This document shows positions 40,570 through 50,541 of a stretch of 64,000 nucleotides of DNA, piece after piece. Both the position numbers and the translations under genes were made by a program. The stretch covers positions 271,138 to 335,137 of the forward strand of contig NZ_JALIQS010000006.1 of the NCBI RefSeq assembly GCF_024704725.1. Direction: 5' to 3'. Every line of letters begins with the position of its first letter. The stretch's first letter is position 1. The notes below the pieces were generated by a model that was not told where the DNA came from, ran no database searches, and was given only the letters and a program-made list of their open reading frames with translations. This stretch comes from Shinella sp. CPCC 101442. Its GTDB lineage: Bacteria > Pseudomonadota > Alphaproteobacteria > Rhizobiales > Rhizobiaceae.

Positions 40570-41423
40570 GCGGCAACGCCTCCCTTCGCGGGCGCACCCG
40601 ATACCTCGAGGGTGAAGGCGCGGCCGTTGCGCAGATTGGGGATCTTGTCGTGTGCGGCCTTGACGGCGGCGATGTCGATGTCGGCCAGCACGATGGCCTC
40701 TCCCGTGCCGCCGGCGGAGCCAAGCACGCGGCCCCAGGGGTCGATGATCATGGAATGGCCGAAGGTCTCGCGGCCATCCTCATGCACGCCCGCCTGTGCC
40801 GCGGCGATGATATAAACGCCGTTCTCGATGGCACGCGCCCGCAGCAGCGTTTCCCAATGGGCCTCGCCCGTCTGGCGCGTGAAGGCGGCCGGGACGGAGA
40901 TGATTTCCGCGCCGGCCTGCGCCTGCGTCTTGAACAGTTCGGGGAAGCGTACGTCGTAGCAGATGGCAAAGCCGAGCCTGGCGAAGGGCAGGTCCGCCAT
41001 GCGTGCGACTGCGCCCGGCGCGTAAACCGCGCTTTCGCGCCAGCTCTCGCCGTTGTCGAGGTCGACGTCGAACATGTGGATCTTGTCGTAGCTGCAGATC
41101 TTTGCGCCGTCAGGCCCGAAGAGGAAGCCGCGATTGGCGACCTTGCCGTCGGCAAGCTCGATGGCCGTGGAGCCGACATGGACGTGGATGCCGAGTTCGG
41201 CGGCAAGTTCGGCGGCCGCGGCAACCACGAGGTCGTCTTCTTCCCTGCGCAGGATCGCGCGCAGGCCCGCCCGGTCGCGCTGGAGCGCACCGGTCATTTC
41301 CGGTGTCTGGACATAGGTGGCGCCCTTGGCTGCCGCCTCGCGCACGAGGCGCCGCATCGTCTCCACGTTGTGGACCGGATCGGTCCCGGAGCACATCTGG
41401 AGGGCGGCGATCGTGACGGTCAT
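40566..41423 (-). CDS. Nitrilase-superfamily amidase (Nit1-like)
   Basis: 285 residues. The carbon-nitrogen hydrolase triad is present: Glu42 (QTPEMTG), Lys114 (YDKIHMFDVD) and Cys155 (GFAICYDVRFPEL). The KIHMFDVD and CYDVRFPE segments place it with the Nit1/Nit2 branch, whose members hydrolyse deaminated glutathione or omega-amides of 2-oxo acids. It begins 11 bases after glutaredoxin on the same strand, which makes a glutathione-repair role attractive but unproven. Confidence 0.92.
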   Translation of the reverse strand: MTVTIAALQMCSGTDPVHNVETMRRLVREAAAKGATYVQTPEMTGALQRDRAGLRAILRREEDDLVVAAAAELAAELGIHVHVGSTAIELADGKVANRGFLFGPDGAKICSYDKIHMFDVDLDNGESWRESAVYAPGAVARMADLPFARLGFAICYDVRFPELFKTQAQAGAEIISVPAAFTRQTGEAHWETLLRARAIENGVYIIAAAQAGVHEDGRETFGHSMIIDPWGRVLGSAGGTGEAIVLADIDIAAVKAAHDKIPNLRNGRAFTLEVSGAPAKGGVAA

Positions 41424-41434
41424 CTCATGTCCTC

Positions 41435-41692
41435 TCAGGCAGCCAGCAGGGCGTCGAGTTCGCCCGCGCGTTCCAGCGCCTGCAGGTCGTCGCAGCCGCC
41501 GACATGGCGGTCGTTGATGAAGATTTGCGGAAAGGTGTTGCGGCCGTTGGCGCGCTTGATCATTTCCTGGCGCACGTCGGGTGCATAGGTCGCGTCATGT
41601 TCTTCGAAGGCCACGCCTTTCGTTTCCAGAAGTTTTTTCGCGGCGCTGCAATAACCGCAGAACTGACGCGTATAGATCACCACCGAAGGCAT
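41435..41692 (-). CDS. grxC: Glutaredoxin 3
   Basis: 85 residues, the usual size for a class I dithiol glutaredoxin. The active site is CGYC (Cys12, Cys15) rather than the more common CPYC; FPQIFINDRHVGGCDDL near residues 56-72 holds the glutathione-binding Pro and GG. It reduces disulfides with glutathione. It is the second gene of the comF-grxC-amidase-DUF1178-DUF3291 operon. Confidence 0.97.
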   Translation of the reverse strand: MPSVVIYTRQFCGYCSAAKKLLETKGVAFEEHDATYAPDVRQEMIKRANGRNTFPQIFINDRHVGGCDDLQALERAGELDALLAA

Positions 41693-41725
41693 GGTTTCCG
41701 CTCCAAAGCTTGAAAAGTCATCTTT

Positions 41726-42517
41726 TCATATAGGTCCGGGAAGCGCCCTTGCAAAGGTTAAAACGGTGACGTCGGCAACACCCGCGCGCTTCAGCGTGCG
41801 GGTGACGGCCGAAACAGTCGCGCCGGTCGTGTAGACGTCATCGACCAGCACGACGCGGCGGCCGAAAAGCCGCTCACGCCCCTCGGGTGTGATCGAAAAG
41901 GCGCCGCGCACGTTTTCCTCGCGCGCCCTCGGGCCAAGGCCGATCTGGCGGCGGGTACGCTTCGTGCGGCGTACGGCATCGACGAGCTGGGGCTTGCCGG
42001 ACAGGCTTGCGAGCGCGCGGGCGAGTTCCGCCGACTGGTTGAACTTGCGCCAGACAAGGCGCAGGCGATGGAGCGGCACGGGCACGATGAGATCCGCCGC
42101 CTCGACCGCGCCGTCGCCGGCGCGCAGCATCCACCCAGCCATCATCGGCGCCAGATCGGTGCGGTCGCGATATTTCAGCGAATGCACGAGGACGCGGGCG
42201 AGATCGTCATAGAATGCGACGGAGCGCAGGCGATCGAAGGGGGGCGGATTGGCGATGGCATCGGCGCTGAGGATGCCGGGGCCGAGGTCGTGCGAAAAGG
42301 GTGTACCGAGCACCTCGCAATAGGGCCGCTCGATGAAGGCGAGCATCGACCAGCATTTCGGGCAGAGGCTGGCCTTGCTGCCGGTAAGCACGCCGCAGCC
42401 GGCGCAGGCTGGCGGATAGACGAGATCGAGTGCCGCGCCTGCAAGGCCTCTCAGCCGGCGGGCGAAAACCTGCCGGAGCGGGACTGCCGGAACTGTCTCG
42501 GCCTCGATTTCGTCCAT
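41726..42517 (-). CDS. ComF-family phosphoribosyltransferase-like protein
   Basis: 263 residues from the ATG at 42517; a longer frame running to 43078 is antisense to the neighbouring gene and rejected. A zinc-finger-like N-terminus (Cys38, Cys41, Cys52, Cys55: CAGCGVLTG and LCPKCW) is followed by a PRTase domain with the PRPP motif VVLVDDVYTTGATVSA. In competent bacteria ComF helps DNA uptake; in alphaproteobacteria its role is unknown. Divergent from the NDUFAF5-like gene with 61 bases between starts; grxC follows after 33 bases. Confidence 0.92.
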   Translation of the reverse strand: MDEIEAETVPAVPLRQVFARRLRGLAGAALDLVYPPACAGCGVLTGSKASLCPKCWSMLAFIERPYCEVLGTPFSHDLGPGILSADAIANPPPFDRLRSVAFYDDLARVLVHSLKYRDRTDLAPMMAGWMLRAGDGAVEAADLIVPVPLHRLRLVWRKFNQSAELARALASLSGKPQLVDAVRRTKRTRRQIGLGPRAREENVRGAFSITPEGRERLFGRRVVLVDDVYTTGATVSAVTRTLKRAGVADVTVLTFARALPGPI

Positions 42518-42578
42518 GCGGTTGACATTAGCCGCCCTTAGCGGCCAAAGCGAAGGAAATCCGAAAGGGACTTTTTCC

Positions 42579-43448
42579 ATGGAAACGCTCTTCGACCACA
42601 GCCTGATCGACACCAACCGGCGGCGCGCGCTGTCCACCGGGCCGGCGGACTTCCTGCTCGACGTGGTGGCGCGCGAACTGGCGGAGCGGCTCAGCGTCAT
42701 CGACCGCCGCTTCGAGCGCGCCGTCGAGCTGCACGGCCATACGGGCGCTGCCGCGCGGGCCATTGCCGAGACCGGCAAGGTGGACGTCCTCGAACGGGTG
42801 GAAAGCGACGAACGTTTTGCCGTGCCCGGTGAGGCCCTGATGGTTTCACCGCTTGAAACGGTGCCGCTCGCGCCGCAATCGGCCAATCTCATCGTCTCGC
42901 CGCTCGCCCTGCACTTGACCAACGACACGCCCGGCGTCTTCGTGCAGATCCGCCGCGCGCTGAAGCCGGATGGGCTGTTTCTCGGGGCCATTCCCGGCAA
43001 CGGCACCTTGCAGGAGCTGCGCGAGGTTCTGTTGGCGGCGGAGAGCGAACTGACGGGCGGGGCAAGTCCGCGCGTCATTCCCTTTCCCGATGTGCGCGAT
43101 GTTGGGGCACTGCTCCAGCGCGGCGGCTTCGCCCTGCCGGTGACGGACAGGGAAACCTACACGGTTCGCTACGATTCGATCTTCCCGCTGATGAAGGATC
43201 TGCGCGCCATGGGCATGGCCAACCCGCTGACGGGCCGCAGCCGGCGACCCTTGACGCGCGGCATTTTTTTACGCGCGGCGGAGATCTACGCCGAGCGGTT
43301 CTCCGATCCGGACGGACGTATCCGGGCGAGTTTTTCGATCATCTACGTTTCGGGCTGGGCACCGCACGAAAGCCAGCAGAAGCCGCTGAAACCCGGTTCC
43401 GCGACGATGCGTCTTGCCGATGCGCTGAAGCAGGGCGGCAAAGAATAG
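42579..43448 (+). CDS. NDUFAF5-like methyltransferase-fold protein
   Basis: 289 residues from the ATG at 42579, preceded by GAAAGGGA. It matches the mitochondrial complex I assembly factor NDUFAF5 over most of its length: SPLALHLTNDTPGVFVQIR, LKPDGLFLGAI, GNGTLQELREVLLAAE, DVRDVGALLQRGGF, PLMKDLRAMGMAN, IIYVSGWAPHESQQKP and the C-terminal GSATMRLADAL. NDUFAF5 hydroxylates an arginine of the NDUFS7 subunit. Motif I reads AVELHGHTGAAARAI, so the expected glycine-rich SAM loop is altered. It probably acts in NADH dehydrogenase biogenesis. Confidence 0.88.
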   Translation: METLFDHSLIDTNRRRALSTGPADFLLDVVARELAERLSVIDRRFERAVELHGHTGAAARAIAETGKVDVLERVESDERFAVPGEALMVSPLETVPLAPQSANLIVSPLALHLTNDTPGVFVQIRRALKPDGLFLGAIPGNGTLQELREVLLAAESELTGGASPRVIPFPDVRDVGALLQRGGFALPVTDRETYTVRYDSIFPLMKDLRAMGMANPLTGRSRRPLTRGIFLRAAEIYAERFSDPDGRIRASFSIIYVSGWAPHESQQKPLKPGSATMRLADALKQGGKE

Positions 43449-43454
43449 GTTGGT

Positions 43455-43634
43455 CTATTGCCGGGCGGCTTCGATGGCGGCGGTGATCGTATCGAAGGTG
43501 GCCTGCAGGCCGCCGCTGAAGGCGCCAAGGCCGCCGAGAAGGCCAATGGAGATGAGGCCCGCCAGCAAGCCGTATTCGACCGCGGTTGCGCCATCGGTGG
43601 CGGAGCGGAGGGATTTCAGCAGTCTCGATACCAT
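43455..43634 (-). CDS. Flp/PilA-type IVb pilin
   Basis: 59 residues, small enough to be missed by length cut-offs. The start MVSRLLKSLRSATDGATAVE gives the class IVb prepilin pattern: a short basic leader, a Gly before ATAVEYGLLAGLISIG, the conserved Glu and Tyr, and a long hydrophobic helix, ending in TITAAIEAARQ. A prepilin peptidase should cut after Gly15. GGAG and CGGGA precede the ATG. No tad/cpa secretion genes lie nearby, so the assembly machinery must be elsewhere. The stop is 6 bases from the end of the convergent NDUFAF5-like gene. Confidence 0.88.
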   Translation of the reverse strand: MVSRLLKSLRSATDGATAVEYGLLAGLISIGLLGGLGAFSGGLQATFDTITAAIEAARQ

Positions 43635-43678
43635 TCCCGTTCTCCGCGTGCTCGAGGCACTTCACTCCGTCTTGCGGC

Positions 43679-43996
43679 TCAGCAGCCGCTGCTCCGCCCG
43701 TTGTCGTCTATGATGCAGACCGCGCCGGGCATTTCCTGCAGGACGCTGCGGCGAACGGTGTAGCGTTTGCCGCTTTCCGAAGGGATCGAACCCGTCGAGA
43801 TCATGTCGAACTCGTCAGGCACGTTCGCCATGATGCGCTTGTCGGTCTTTGCCGACAGGATGGGTGTCAGAACGAGCGCAAGGGCGATCACCGCCGTACC
43901 GAACAACAGGGCAAGGTTGAGTACACCGGTCCGGGTATCGCCGGCCGGCGTGAAGTCCTTCTCCTGAACGGTCTTCCAGAAGTCTTCGTCACGCAT
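43679..43996 (-). CDS. Single-span membrane protein upstream of the pilin
   Basis: 105 residues. A cytoplasmic acidic start (MRDEDFWKTVQEKDF), one membrane span at about 26-48 (LNLALLFGTAVIALALVLTP), and an exported C-terminal part that ends GAVCIIDDNGRSSGC with two cysteines. No family recognised. It lies 44 bases upstream of the Flp pilin on the same strand and may be cotranscribed. The upstream region has TTAAC half-sites (44027 and 44065) but no full CtrA box. Confidence 0.68.
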   Translation of the reverse strand: MRDEDFWKTVQEKDFTPAGDTRTGVLNLALLFGTAVIALALVLTPILSAKTDKRIMANVPDEFDMISTGSIPSESGKRYTVRRSVLQEMPGAVCIIDDNGRSSGC

Positions 43997-44150
43997 AACA
44001 GGGTCTCGTAAGCATTCATTGCAACGTTAAGCCCAATCTTTGAACGATGGTGCTAAACGATTGCTTAACGGAGACTGAAAAATTGAGGGTAAATCCCTGC
44101 CGGCCGGTGCGTTCCCGGCACTTTTATGGGGATGGCTCCGTCCCGAACGC

Positions 44151-44573
44151 TCAGAGCAGGTCCATGAGGAACGGGATCAGCGGCTCGTCGGCGGGCGGCA
44201 TCGGATAGTCGCGCAGGGCCTTCGGGCGCACCCATTTGACGGCCTGGCCCTCGCGGCCGTGGGCCGTACCCTCGAAACGGCGGCAGACATAGAGCGGCAT
44301 CAGGAGGTGGAAGTCGTCATAGGTGTGGCTCGCGAAGGTCAGCGGCGCCAGGCAGGGGATCTTCGTGGCGATGCCGAGTTCCTCGTCAAGCTCGCGGATC
44401 AGCGTCTGCTCGGGCGTCTCGCCCGGTTCGACCTTGCCGCCCGGAAACTCCCAGAGACCGGCGAGAGACTTGCCCTCGGGGCGCTGTGCCAGAAGGACAC
44501 GTCCATCCGCGTCGACAAGCGCGCAGGCGGCGACGAGAAGGATGCGGCGTGGTTTCGCGACGATTTCGGTCAT
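44151..44573 (-). CDS. mutT: Nudix hydrolase, MutT (8-oxo-dGTP diphosphatase)
   Basis: 140 residues from the ATG at 44573; the frame stays open upstream through the GNAT gene but that part is a shadow. It removes 8-oxo-dGTP and so prevents A:T to C:G mutations. The Nudix box GGKVEPGETPEQTLIRELDEELGI (about 42-65) is written here only by its key residues: Gly at the start, then Glu, RE, and EELG in the expected spacing. LLAQRPEGKSLAGLWEFPG precedes it. It overlaps the GNAT gene stop by 4 bases (ATGA). Confidence 0.93.
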   Translation of the reverse strand: MTEIVAKPRRILLVAACALVDADGRVLLAQRPEGKSLAGLWEFPGGKVEPGETPEQTLIRELDEELGIATKIPCLAPLTFASHTYDDFHLLMPLYVCRRFEGTAHGREGQAVKWVRPKALRDYPMPPADEPLIPFLMDLL

Positions 44574-45328
44574 GCCGCTTTCGGTCCCCGGTAGCTGTAG
44601 CGGTAGACTTCCTTGAAGCCGGCGCGGCGGTAGAGTGCGATTGCCGCGGTATTGTCCGCTTCCACCTGCACCCAGGCCTGGCGCGCGCCCTTGAGCTTTG
44701 CCCAGCGAAGCGCCGCGTGCAGGACGGCCGTGCCGGTGCCCTGGCCGCGACGTTCTTCGGCGACGCCTAGCTGGAGGATGCCGGCGAGATCGTTGTCCTG
44801 CACGGCGAGTGCGACCGCCGTCGGGCCGAAATCCGCCTCCTCGAAGATGAACAGGCCGACCTCCGGCTTGATGGCGTTGATGATCTCGGTGAGGCCCGGC
44901 TTGAGGGCCGGATCGTCGCCGGCAACGCGGATGCGCGCATCGACGAAGCGCCCGACATCGCGGCTCGGCAGATGGTCCACGCCCTCTTCGCGGGGAAGAT
45001 CGGCAAGATTGGCCGTCATGACGATCGTGTGGCCGATATCGACCCAGCCGGCATCGTCCATGAAGGCAATCAGTTGCGGCGGCGTCAGCGGCGTCTGGCG
45101 CACGAGCAGAGGGCGGGCGTAATCGGAAAAGCGTTTTGCCGCCTTTTCCAGGCGGATTGCGATATCCCTGACATCGGACGGGTCGAGCGGGTTGACGGAA
45201 TTCAGCCGGCGCGACGGGTGGCCGGCGGTCAGCCGGCAAAGCCAGCTGCCGTCATACTGGGCGCTCGCCGCAGGCCAGGCGCGAAAACCGACGGCTTCGA
45301 GCCGTCGGACTTTGGGAAGGTCGCTCAT
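44570..45328 (-). CDS. GNAT-family N-acetyltransferase
   Basis: 252 residues from the ATG at 45328. The C-terminal half holds the GNAT core: the acetyl-CoA loop GVAEERRGQGTGTAVL and the ending ALYRRAGFKEVYRYSYRG. The N-terminal half (PAASAQYDGSWLCRLTAGH and RLNSVNPLDP) is characteristic of a rhizobial group related to RimI-like enzymes with an extra domain. The substrate is unknown. It lies between argJ and mutT on the same strand, 36 bases after argJ. Confidence 0.88.
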   Translation of the reverse strand: MSDLPKVRRLEAVGFRAWPAASAQYDGSWLCRLTAGHPSRRLNSVNPLDPSDVRDIAIRLEKAAKRFSDYARPLLVRQTPLTPPQLIAFMDDAGWVDIGHTIVMTANLADLPREEGVDHLPSRDVGRFVDARIRVAGDDPALKPGLTEIINAIKPEVGLFIFEEADFGPTAVALAVQDNDLAGILQLGVAEERRGQGTGTAVLHAALRWAKLKGARQAWVQVEADNTAAIALYRRAGFKEVYRYSYRGPKAA

Positions 45329-45364
45329 CGAATTTTGTCCGGAAAGGGTCACGCTGTCCGGCCC

Positions 45365-46597
45365 TTAGCTGCGGTAGTCGCCGTTGATCTCGACATATTC
45401 CTTGGTGAGGTCACAGGTCCATACGGTCGCGCGGCCGTTGCCAAGCCCGATTTCGACGCGCACCGGAATATCTTCCCGCTTCATCACCGCTGTCGCGGCC
45501 GCTTCCGAATAGGTGGGATCGCGTTCGCCGTCGACGGCAACGCGCACATCGCCGAACCAGATGGCGAGGCGGTCGCGGTCGGCCATTTCGCCCGACTTGC
45601 CGACGGCCATGACGATGCGGCCCCAGTTGGCGTCCTCGCCGGCCACCGCCGTCTTGACCAGCGGGGAATTGGCGATGGAAAGCGCGATGCGCTTGGCGGC
45701 GTCGTCGCTTTCGGCGCCTTCGACGGTGACAGCCACCATCTTGCGCGCGCCCTCGCCGTCGCGCACGACCTGGAGCGCAAGGTCGCGCAGGAGATCGTTG
45801 AGCGCGGCACGGAAGCCGTCGAGCGATGCGTTATCGGCCGTGACGGGCGTCTGGCCTTCGGCGGCGCCCGTGGCAAACAGCATCAGCGTGTCCGATGTCG
45901 AGGTGTCGCTGTCGACGGTGACGGAGTTGAACGTGGGGCCGACGCCGGCCGACAGCAGCGACTGCAGAACCGGGGCGGGGATCGCGGCATCGGTGACGAC
46001 GAAGGAAAGCATGGTCGCCATGTCGGGCGCGATCATGCCCGCGCCCTTGGCGATGCCGTTGATGCGGACGGTGACGCCGCCAAGCTCTGCGGTGCGGGTC
46101 GCGACCTTCGGATAGGTATCCGTCGTCATGATGGCCTTGGCGGCCTCGAACCAGAAGTCCTCGGTGCCGGAGGCGGCGAGGCCGTCGAGCACGCCGGAGA
46201 ATTTCGTGGCGTCGAGCGGTTCGCCGATCACGCCTGTCGAGGCGAGGAAGACTTCGCTTTCCGCGCAGCCGATCGCCCGTGCCGCAGCTTCCGCCGTCAT
46301 TTTCGTTGATTCGCGGCCTTTGCGGCCGGTAAAGGCATTGGCATTGCCGGAATTGACCACCACGGCGCGGGCAATGCCGCCGGGCAGATTGGCGCGGCAG
46401 AAATCGACCGGTGCCGAGGGGCACTTGGAGCGGGTGAACACGCCGGCGACCGTCGCGGGGCGGTCGAACACCATCATCAGCACGTCCGTCCGGTTCTTGT
46501 ACTTGATCCCGGCGGCGGCGGTCGCCATGCGCACGCCGCGGACCGGCGGCATTTCGGCATAGGTTTTCGGAGCGAGCGGGGAGATGGAGCCGGACAT
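45365..46597 (-). CDS. argJ: Bifunctional ornithine acetyltransferase / N-acetylglutamate synthase
   Basis: 410 residues from the ATG at 46597. ArgJ moves the acetyl group from N-acetylornithine to glutamate, which gives the cyclic arginine pathway. The precursor cleaves itself before the nucleophile Thr195 in [28 protein letters not shown] near 80-91 is another conserved block, and the C-terminus [15 protein letters not shown] is intact. It is separated from the upstream parvulin gene by a hairpin. Confidence 0.97.
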   Translation of the reverse strand: MSGSISPLAPKTYAEMPPVRGVRMATAAAGIKYKNRTDVLMMVFDRPATVAGVFTRSKCPSAPVDFCRANLPGGIARAVVVNSGNANAFTGRKGRESTKMTAEAAARAIGCAESEVFLASTGVIGEPLDATKFSGVLDGLAASGTEDFWFEAAKAIMTTDTYPKVATRTAELGGVTVRINGIAKGAGMIAPDMATMLSFVVTDAAIPAPVLQSLLSAGVGPTFNSVTVDSDTSTSDTLMLFATGAAEGQTPVTADNASLDGFRAALNDLLRDLALQVVRDGEGARKMVAVTVEGAESDDAAKRIALSIANSPLVKTAVAGEDANWGRIVMAVGKSGEMADRDRLAIWFGDVRVAVDGERDPTYSEAAATAVMKREDIPVRVEIGLGNGRATVWTCDLTKEYVEINGDYRS

Positions 46598-46612
46598 TCG
46601 TGCTTTCCTAGT

Positions 46613-46641
46613 GAAGAAGGCCCGGCGTGAAACGCCGGGCC
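46613..46641 (-). terminator. Terminator between the parvulin gene and argJ
   Basis: On the minus strand GGCCCGGCG, loop TTTCA, CGCCGGGCC, then TTCTTC. A perfect 9-base stem starting 8 bases after the parvulin stop. The T-run is interrupted, so some read-through into argJ is possible. Confidence 0.65.
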
Positions 46642-46649
46642 ATGATGTG

Positions 46650-47549
46650 TTACTGCTGGGCTTCGGTTGCCGGGGCGGCCTCGCCTTCACCCGCGGCTTC
46701 CTGCTTGTTGACCGCGTCATAGGCGGTCTTCAGCGCGGCGTCCTGGATGTCGATCGGTGCAGCGGCCTTGGCCTTTTCCAGAAGCTCAAGATACTTGTCA
46801 CGCATGACGAGCTGGCGAACCTGGGGTTCGACCTGGTCGAGCGCAGGGGGCTGCTGCTTGCGCTTGTCCTCGATCTTGATGACATGGAAGCCGAACTGGG
46901 TCTTCACCGGCTCCTTGGAATAGGCACCCTTCTCGAGCGCGAAAGCGGCTGTTTCGAATTCCGGAACCATGCGGCCCTTGCCGAAGTAACCGAGGTCGCC
47001 GCCTTCGGACTTGTTCGGGTCGGTCGACTTTTCCTTGGCGATCTCGATGAAGTCCTTGCCGGCGTCGAGGTCCTTGATGATGGCCTTCGCCTCTTCCTCG
47101 GTCTTGACGAGGATGTGGCGGGCACGGATCTCGTCTTCCGGCGTGATGGCGGCGATTTCCTTTTCGTAGCGCGCCTTCACCTCGTCGGGCGTCACGGCGT
47201 CGACGACGTGCTTCTTGAAGTAGGCGTTGTGCAATTCACGATCCGTGAGGAAGGCGAGGCGCTGCTTGAACTCGGCATCGTCCTTCAGGCCTTCCTTGTC
47301 GGCGTCGGCCGAAAGCAGCTTGACGTCGATGATCGAGGAGAGGGCGGCAACGCGCTTCTGCTCGTCCGGCAGATTGGCAAGCTGCGGATCGAGGCCGGCA
47401 ATGGCAAGCTTCAGTTCCGATTCGTGGATCTCGACAGCGCCGACCTTGGCGACGACCGGATCGGCGGCCGCATCTTGTGCACGGGCGCCGGTGCTTGCGG
47501 CGACGATCGCGATGAGGGCGACTGCCGCGAGATTGCTGTACTTCAACAT
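46650..47549 (-). CDS. Periplasmic parvulin-type peptidyl-prolyl isomerase
   Basis: 299 residues. A signal peptide (1-24, [18 protein letters not shown]) is followed by an N-terminal chaperone-like helical domain and a rotamase domain (about 140-235) with [35 protein letters not shown] and [10 protein letters not shown]. It helps fold exported proteins, as do PpiD, SurA and PrsA. The last residues are low-complexity Ala/Glu/Gln. It is divergent from secA, with 236 bases between them. Confidence 0.94.
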   Translation of the reverse strand: MLKYSNLAAVALIAIVAASTGARAQDAAADPVVAKVGAVEIHESELKLAIAGLDPQLANLPDEQKRVAALSSIIDVKLLSADADKEGLKDDAEFKQRLAFLTDRELHNAYFKKHVVDAVTPDEVKARYEKEIAAITPEDEIRARHILVKTEEEAKAIIKDLDAGKDFIEIAKEKSTDPNKSEGGDLGYFGKGRMVPEFETAAFALEKGAYSKEPVKTQFGFHVIKIEDKRKQQPPALDQVEPQVRQLVMRDKYLELLEKAKAAAPIDIQDAALKTAYDAVNKQEAAGEGEAAPATEAQQ

Positions 47550-47649
47550 AAAGAAAGACCTTTCACATCCTCGCCGGAATCGGGCCGATATCCGGTGCCA
47601 GACGGCTCAACACCACCAGAATGTGGCAGTTGTGCAACCGCCTCAGCCG

Positions 47650-47678
47650 TTGACATCATTCGACCCCCCTCTTATCTG
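47650..47678 (+). promoter_or_regulatory. Sigma-70-type promoter of secA
   Basis: TTGACA at 47650-47655, exactly 17 bases, TATCTG at 47673-47678, about 108 bases before the secA start. This is the best promoter match in the window. The rest of the 236-base divergent region shows no other clear element. Confidence 0.65.
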
Positions 47679-47785
47679 TCACGCAATCCCGCGTCCAGAA
47701 CAGTTTCCGGGCGTTTCACGGCTTTGCGCGCAAATAAACGTGCGACCTGTCACGCGCCGGGCGCCACAAAGAAAGGACCATCCTG

Positions 47786-50503
47786 ATGGTCAGCCTCGGC
47801 GGCATTGCCCGCAAGTTGTTCGGTTCCTCGAACGATCGCCGCGTCCGTTCCTACAAGCCTCGCGTCGATGCCATCAATGCGCTTGAGCCGCAGATGAAGG
47901 CACTGTCCGACGAAGCGCTGCGCGCCAAGACGGTGGAGTTCCGCGAACAGCTCGCAGGCGGCAAGACGCTCGACGACATTCTGGAGCCGGCCTTTGCGGT
48001 TGCCCGCGAGGCGGCTTTCCGCGTTCTCGGCCTGCGTCCCTTCGACGTCCAGCTCATCGGTGGCATGATCCTGCACGAGAAGTCGATCGCCGAAATGAAG
48101 ACCGGTGAAGGCAAGACGCTCGTCGCGACGCTTCCCGTCTATCTCAATGCGCTCGCCGGCAAGGGCGTGCACGTCGTGACCGTCAACGACTATCTCGCCA
48201 CCCGCGACAGTGCGCAGATGGGCAGGATCTACGGTTTCCTCGGCCTGACCACCGGTGTCATCGTGCACGGTCTCGACGACGACCAGCGCCGCGCCGCCTA
48301 CGCCTCCGACATCACCTACGCGACGAACAACGAGCTCGGCTTCGACTATCTGCGCGACAACATGAAGTACGAGCGCGGCCAGATGGTGCAGCGCGGCCAC
48401 TTCTTCGCCATCGTCGACGAAGTCGACTCGATCCTCGTCGATGAAGCGCGCACGCCGCTGATCATTTCCGGCCCGCTCGACGACCGCTCCGATCTCTACA
48501 CGACGATCGACGCCTATATCCCTCTGCTGGATGAAGCCGACTACGAAATCGACGAGAAGCAGCGTTCCGCCAACTTTTCCGAAGTCGGCACGGAGAAGCT
48601 CGAAAACCTGCTGCGCCAGGCCGGTCTTCTCAAGGGGGAATCGCTTTATGACGTCGAGAATGTCGCGATCGTTCACCACATCAACAATGCGCTGAAGGCC
48701 CACAAGCTCTTCACCCGCGACAAGGACTACATCGTCCGTAACGACGAGATCGTCATCATCGACGAGTTCACCGGCCGCATGATGCCGGGCCGCCGGTATT
48801 CGGAAGGCCAGCACCAGGCGCTCGAAGCCAAGGAAAAGGTCACGATCCAGCCGGAAAACCAGACACTGGCCTCGATCACCTTCCAGAACTATTTCCGCAT
48901 GTATTCCAAGCTCGGCGGCATGACCGGCACGGCTTCGACAGAAGCCGAGGAATTCGGCAACATCTACGGCCTCGAGGTCGTGGAAGTGCCGACCAACCTG
49001 CCGATCCAGCGTCTTGACGAGGACGACGAGGTCTACCGGACCGTCGAGGAGAAGTACAAGGCGATCATCCAGGAGATCAAGGAAGCCCGCGAGAAGAACC
49101 AGCCGGTCCTCGTCGGCACGACCTCGATCGAAAAGTCCGAATATCTCGCCGAGCGCCTCCGGATGGCCGGCTTCAAGGACTTCCAGGTCCTGAACGCGCG
49201 CTACCACGAGCAGGAAGCCTATATCGTCAGCCAGGCCGGCGTTCCCGGCGCCGTGACGATCGCCACCAACATGGCCGGCCGCGGTACGGACATCCAGCTC
49301 GGCGGCAATCTCGACATGCGCCTCGAGCGCGACCTTGCCGATATGGAGCCGGGTCCGGAGCGTGACGCCAAGCGCGATGAGATCATCGCCGAGGTCAAGC
49401 AGCTCAAGGAAAAGGCGCTTGCCGGCGGCGGTCTCTACGTTCTTGCCACCGAGCGCCACGAAAGCCGCCGCATCGACAACCAGCTGCGCGGCCGTTCCGG
49501 CCGTCAGGGCGACCCGGGCCGCTCGAAATTCTTCCTGTCGCTGCAGGACGACCTGATGCGCATCTTCGGCTCCGAGCGCATGGACTCGATGCTGCAGAAG
49601 CTGGGTCTCAAGGAGGGCGAGGCGATCGTCCATCCCTGGATCAACAAGGCACTGGAACGCGCGCAGAAGAAGGTCGAAGCCCGCAACTTCGATATCCGCA
49701 AGAATCTGCTCAAGTATGACGACGTGCTGAACGACCAGCGCAAGGTCATCTTCGAGCAGCGCATCGAGCTGATGGACAGCGAGAACCTCTCCGAGATCGT
49801 CAACGACATGCGCCACGAAGTCGTGGAGAACCTCGTTCACCTCAGCATTCCGGAAAATGCCTATGCCGAGCAGTGGGACGTCGCCGGCCTGAAGAAGGGC
49901 GTTCTCGAGCAGCTGAACCTCGATCTGCCGATCGAGGCCTGGGCGGCCGAGGAGGGCATCGACGAGAAGGACATCCTGGAGCGCCTGCGCAAGGCCACGG
50001 ACGATGCCGCCGCCGACCGTGCGGAACGCTTCGGCCCCGAGATCATGACCTATGTCGAGCGCTCGGTGCTGCTCCAAACGCTGGATATGCTGTGGCGCGA
50101 GCACATCGTCAATCTCGACCATCTGCGCTCCGTCATCGGCTTCCGCGGCTATGCCCAGCGTGACCCGTTGCAGGAATACAAGGCTGAAGCCTTCGAACTC
50201 TTCCAGGCGCTGCTGGCGAACCTGCGCCAGACCGTCACCTCGCAGCTGATGCGCGTCGAGTTGGTGCGCCAGGCAGCCGATGCTCCGACGCCGGTGCCGC
50301 CGGAAATGGAAGGCCACCATATCGACGGCACGACCGGTGAGGACGATTTCGGCGAAGGTGGCGGCGGCTTCATGGCCGTGGCCGTCGAAGACCGCGATCC
50401 GAACGACCCGACGACCTGGGGCCGCATTGCCCGCAACGAACCCTGCCCCTGTGGCTCGGGCAAGAAATACAAACATTGCCACGGCGCCTTCGAACAGGCC
50501 TGA
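47786..50503 (+). CDS. secA: Preprotein translocase ATPase SecA
   Basis: 905 residues, full length. The motor that pushes unfolded preproteins through SecYEG. Walker A is MKTGEGKT at 104-111, the DEAD-like box is [18 protein letters not shown], and the second motor domain has [14 protein letters not shown] and [11 protein letters not shown]. The C-terminal zinc/SecB-binding motif is present: [16 protein letters not shown] with Cys887, Cys889, Cys898 and His899. It is followed by a strong terminator. Confidence 0.99.
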   Translation: MVSLGGIARKLFGSSNDRRVRSYKPRVDAINALEPQMKALSDEALRAKTVEFREQLAGGKTLDDILEPAFAVAREAAFRVLGLRPFDVQLIGGMILHEKSIAEMKTGEGKTLVATLPVYLNALAGKGVHVVTVNDYLATRDSAQMGRIYGFLGLTTGVIVHGLDDDQRRAAYASDITYATNNELGFDYLRDNMKYERGQMVQRGHFFAIVDEVDSILVDEARTPLIISGPLDDRSDLYTTIDAYIPLLDEADYEIDEKQRSANFSEVGTEKLENLLRQAGLLKGESLYDVENVAIVHHINNALKAHKLFTRDKDYIVRNDEIVIIDEFTGRMMPGRRYSEGQHQALEAKEKVTIQPENQTLASITFQNYFRMYSKLGGMTGTASTEAEEFGNIYGLEVVEVPTNLPIQRLDEDDEVYRTVEEKYKAIIQEIKEAREKNQPVLVGTTSIEKSEYLAERLRMAGFKDFQVLNARYHEQEAYIVSQAGVPGAVTIATNMAGRGTDIQLGGNLDMRLERDLADMEPGPERDAKRDEIIAEVKQLKEKALAGGGLYVLATERHESRRIDNQLRGRSGRQGDPGRSKFFLSLQDDLMRIFGSERMDSMLQKLGLKEGEAIVHPWINKALERAQKKVEARNFDIRKNLLKYDDVLNDQRKVIFEQRIELMDSENLSEIVNDMRHEVVENLVHLSIPENAYAEQWDVAGLKKGVLEQLNLDLPIEAWAAEEGIDEKDILERLRKATDDAAADRAERFGPEIMTYVERSVLLQTLDMLWREHIVNLDHLRSVIGFRGYAQRDPLQEYKAEAFELFQALLANLRQTVTSQLMRVELVRQAADAPTPVPPEMEGHHIDGTTGEDDFGEGGGGFMAVAVEDRDPNDPTTWGRIARNEPCPCGSGKKYKHCHGAFEQA

Positions 50504-50509
50504 AGATCG

Positions 50510-50541
50510 AAAATGCCGCCTCCGGGCGGCATTTTCTTTTT
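50510..50541 (+). terminator. Intrinsic terminator of secA
   Basis: AAAATGCCGCC, loop TCCG, GGCGGCATTTT, followed by CTTTTTCT. An 11-base stem with a T-run, 7 bases after the stop. Its symmetrical A and T flanks mean it could work in both directions. Confidence 0.92.

Noticed and set aside
42518..43078. N-terminal extension of the ComF-like protein
   Set aside because: The extra part is antisense to the NDUFAF5-like gene and low in complexity; the internal ATG at 42517 gives the normal zinc-finger start.
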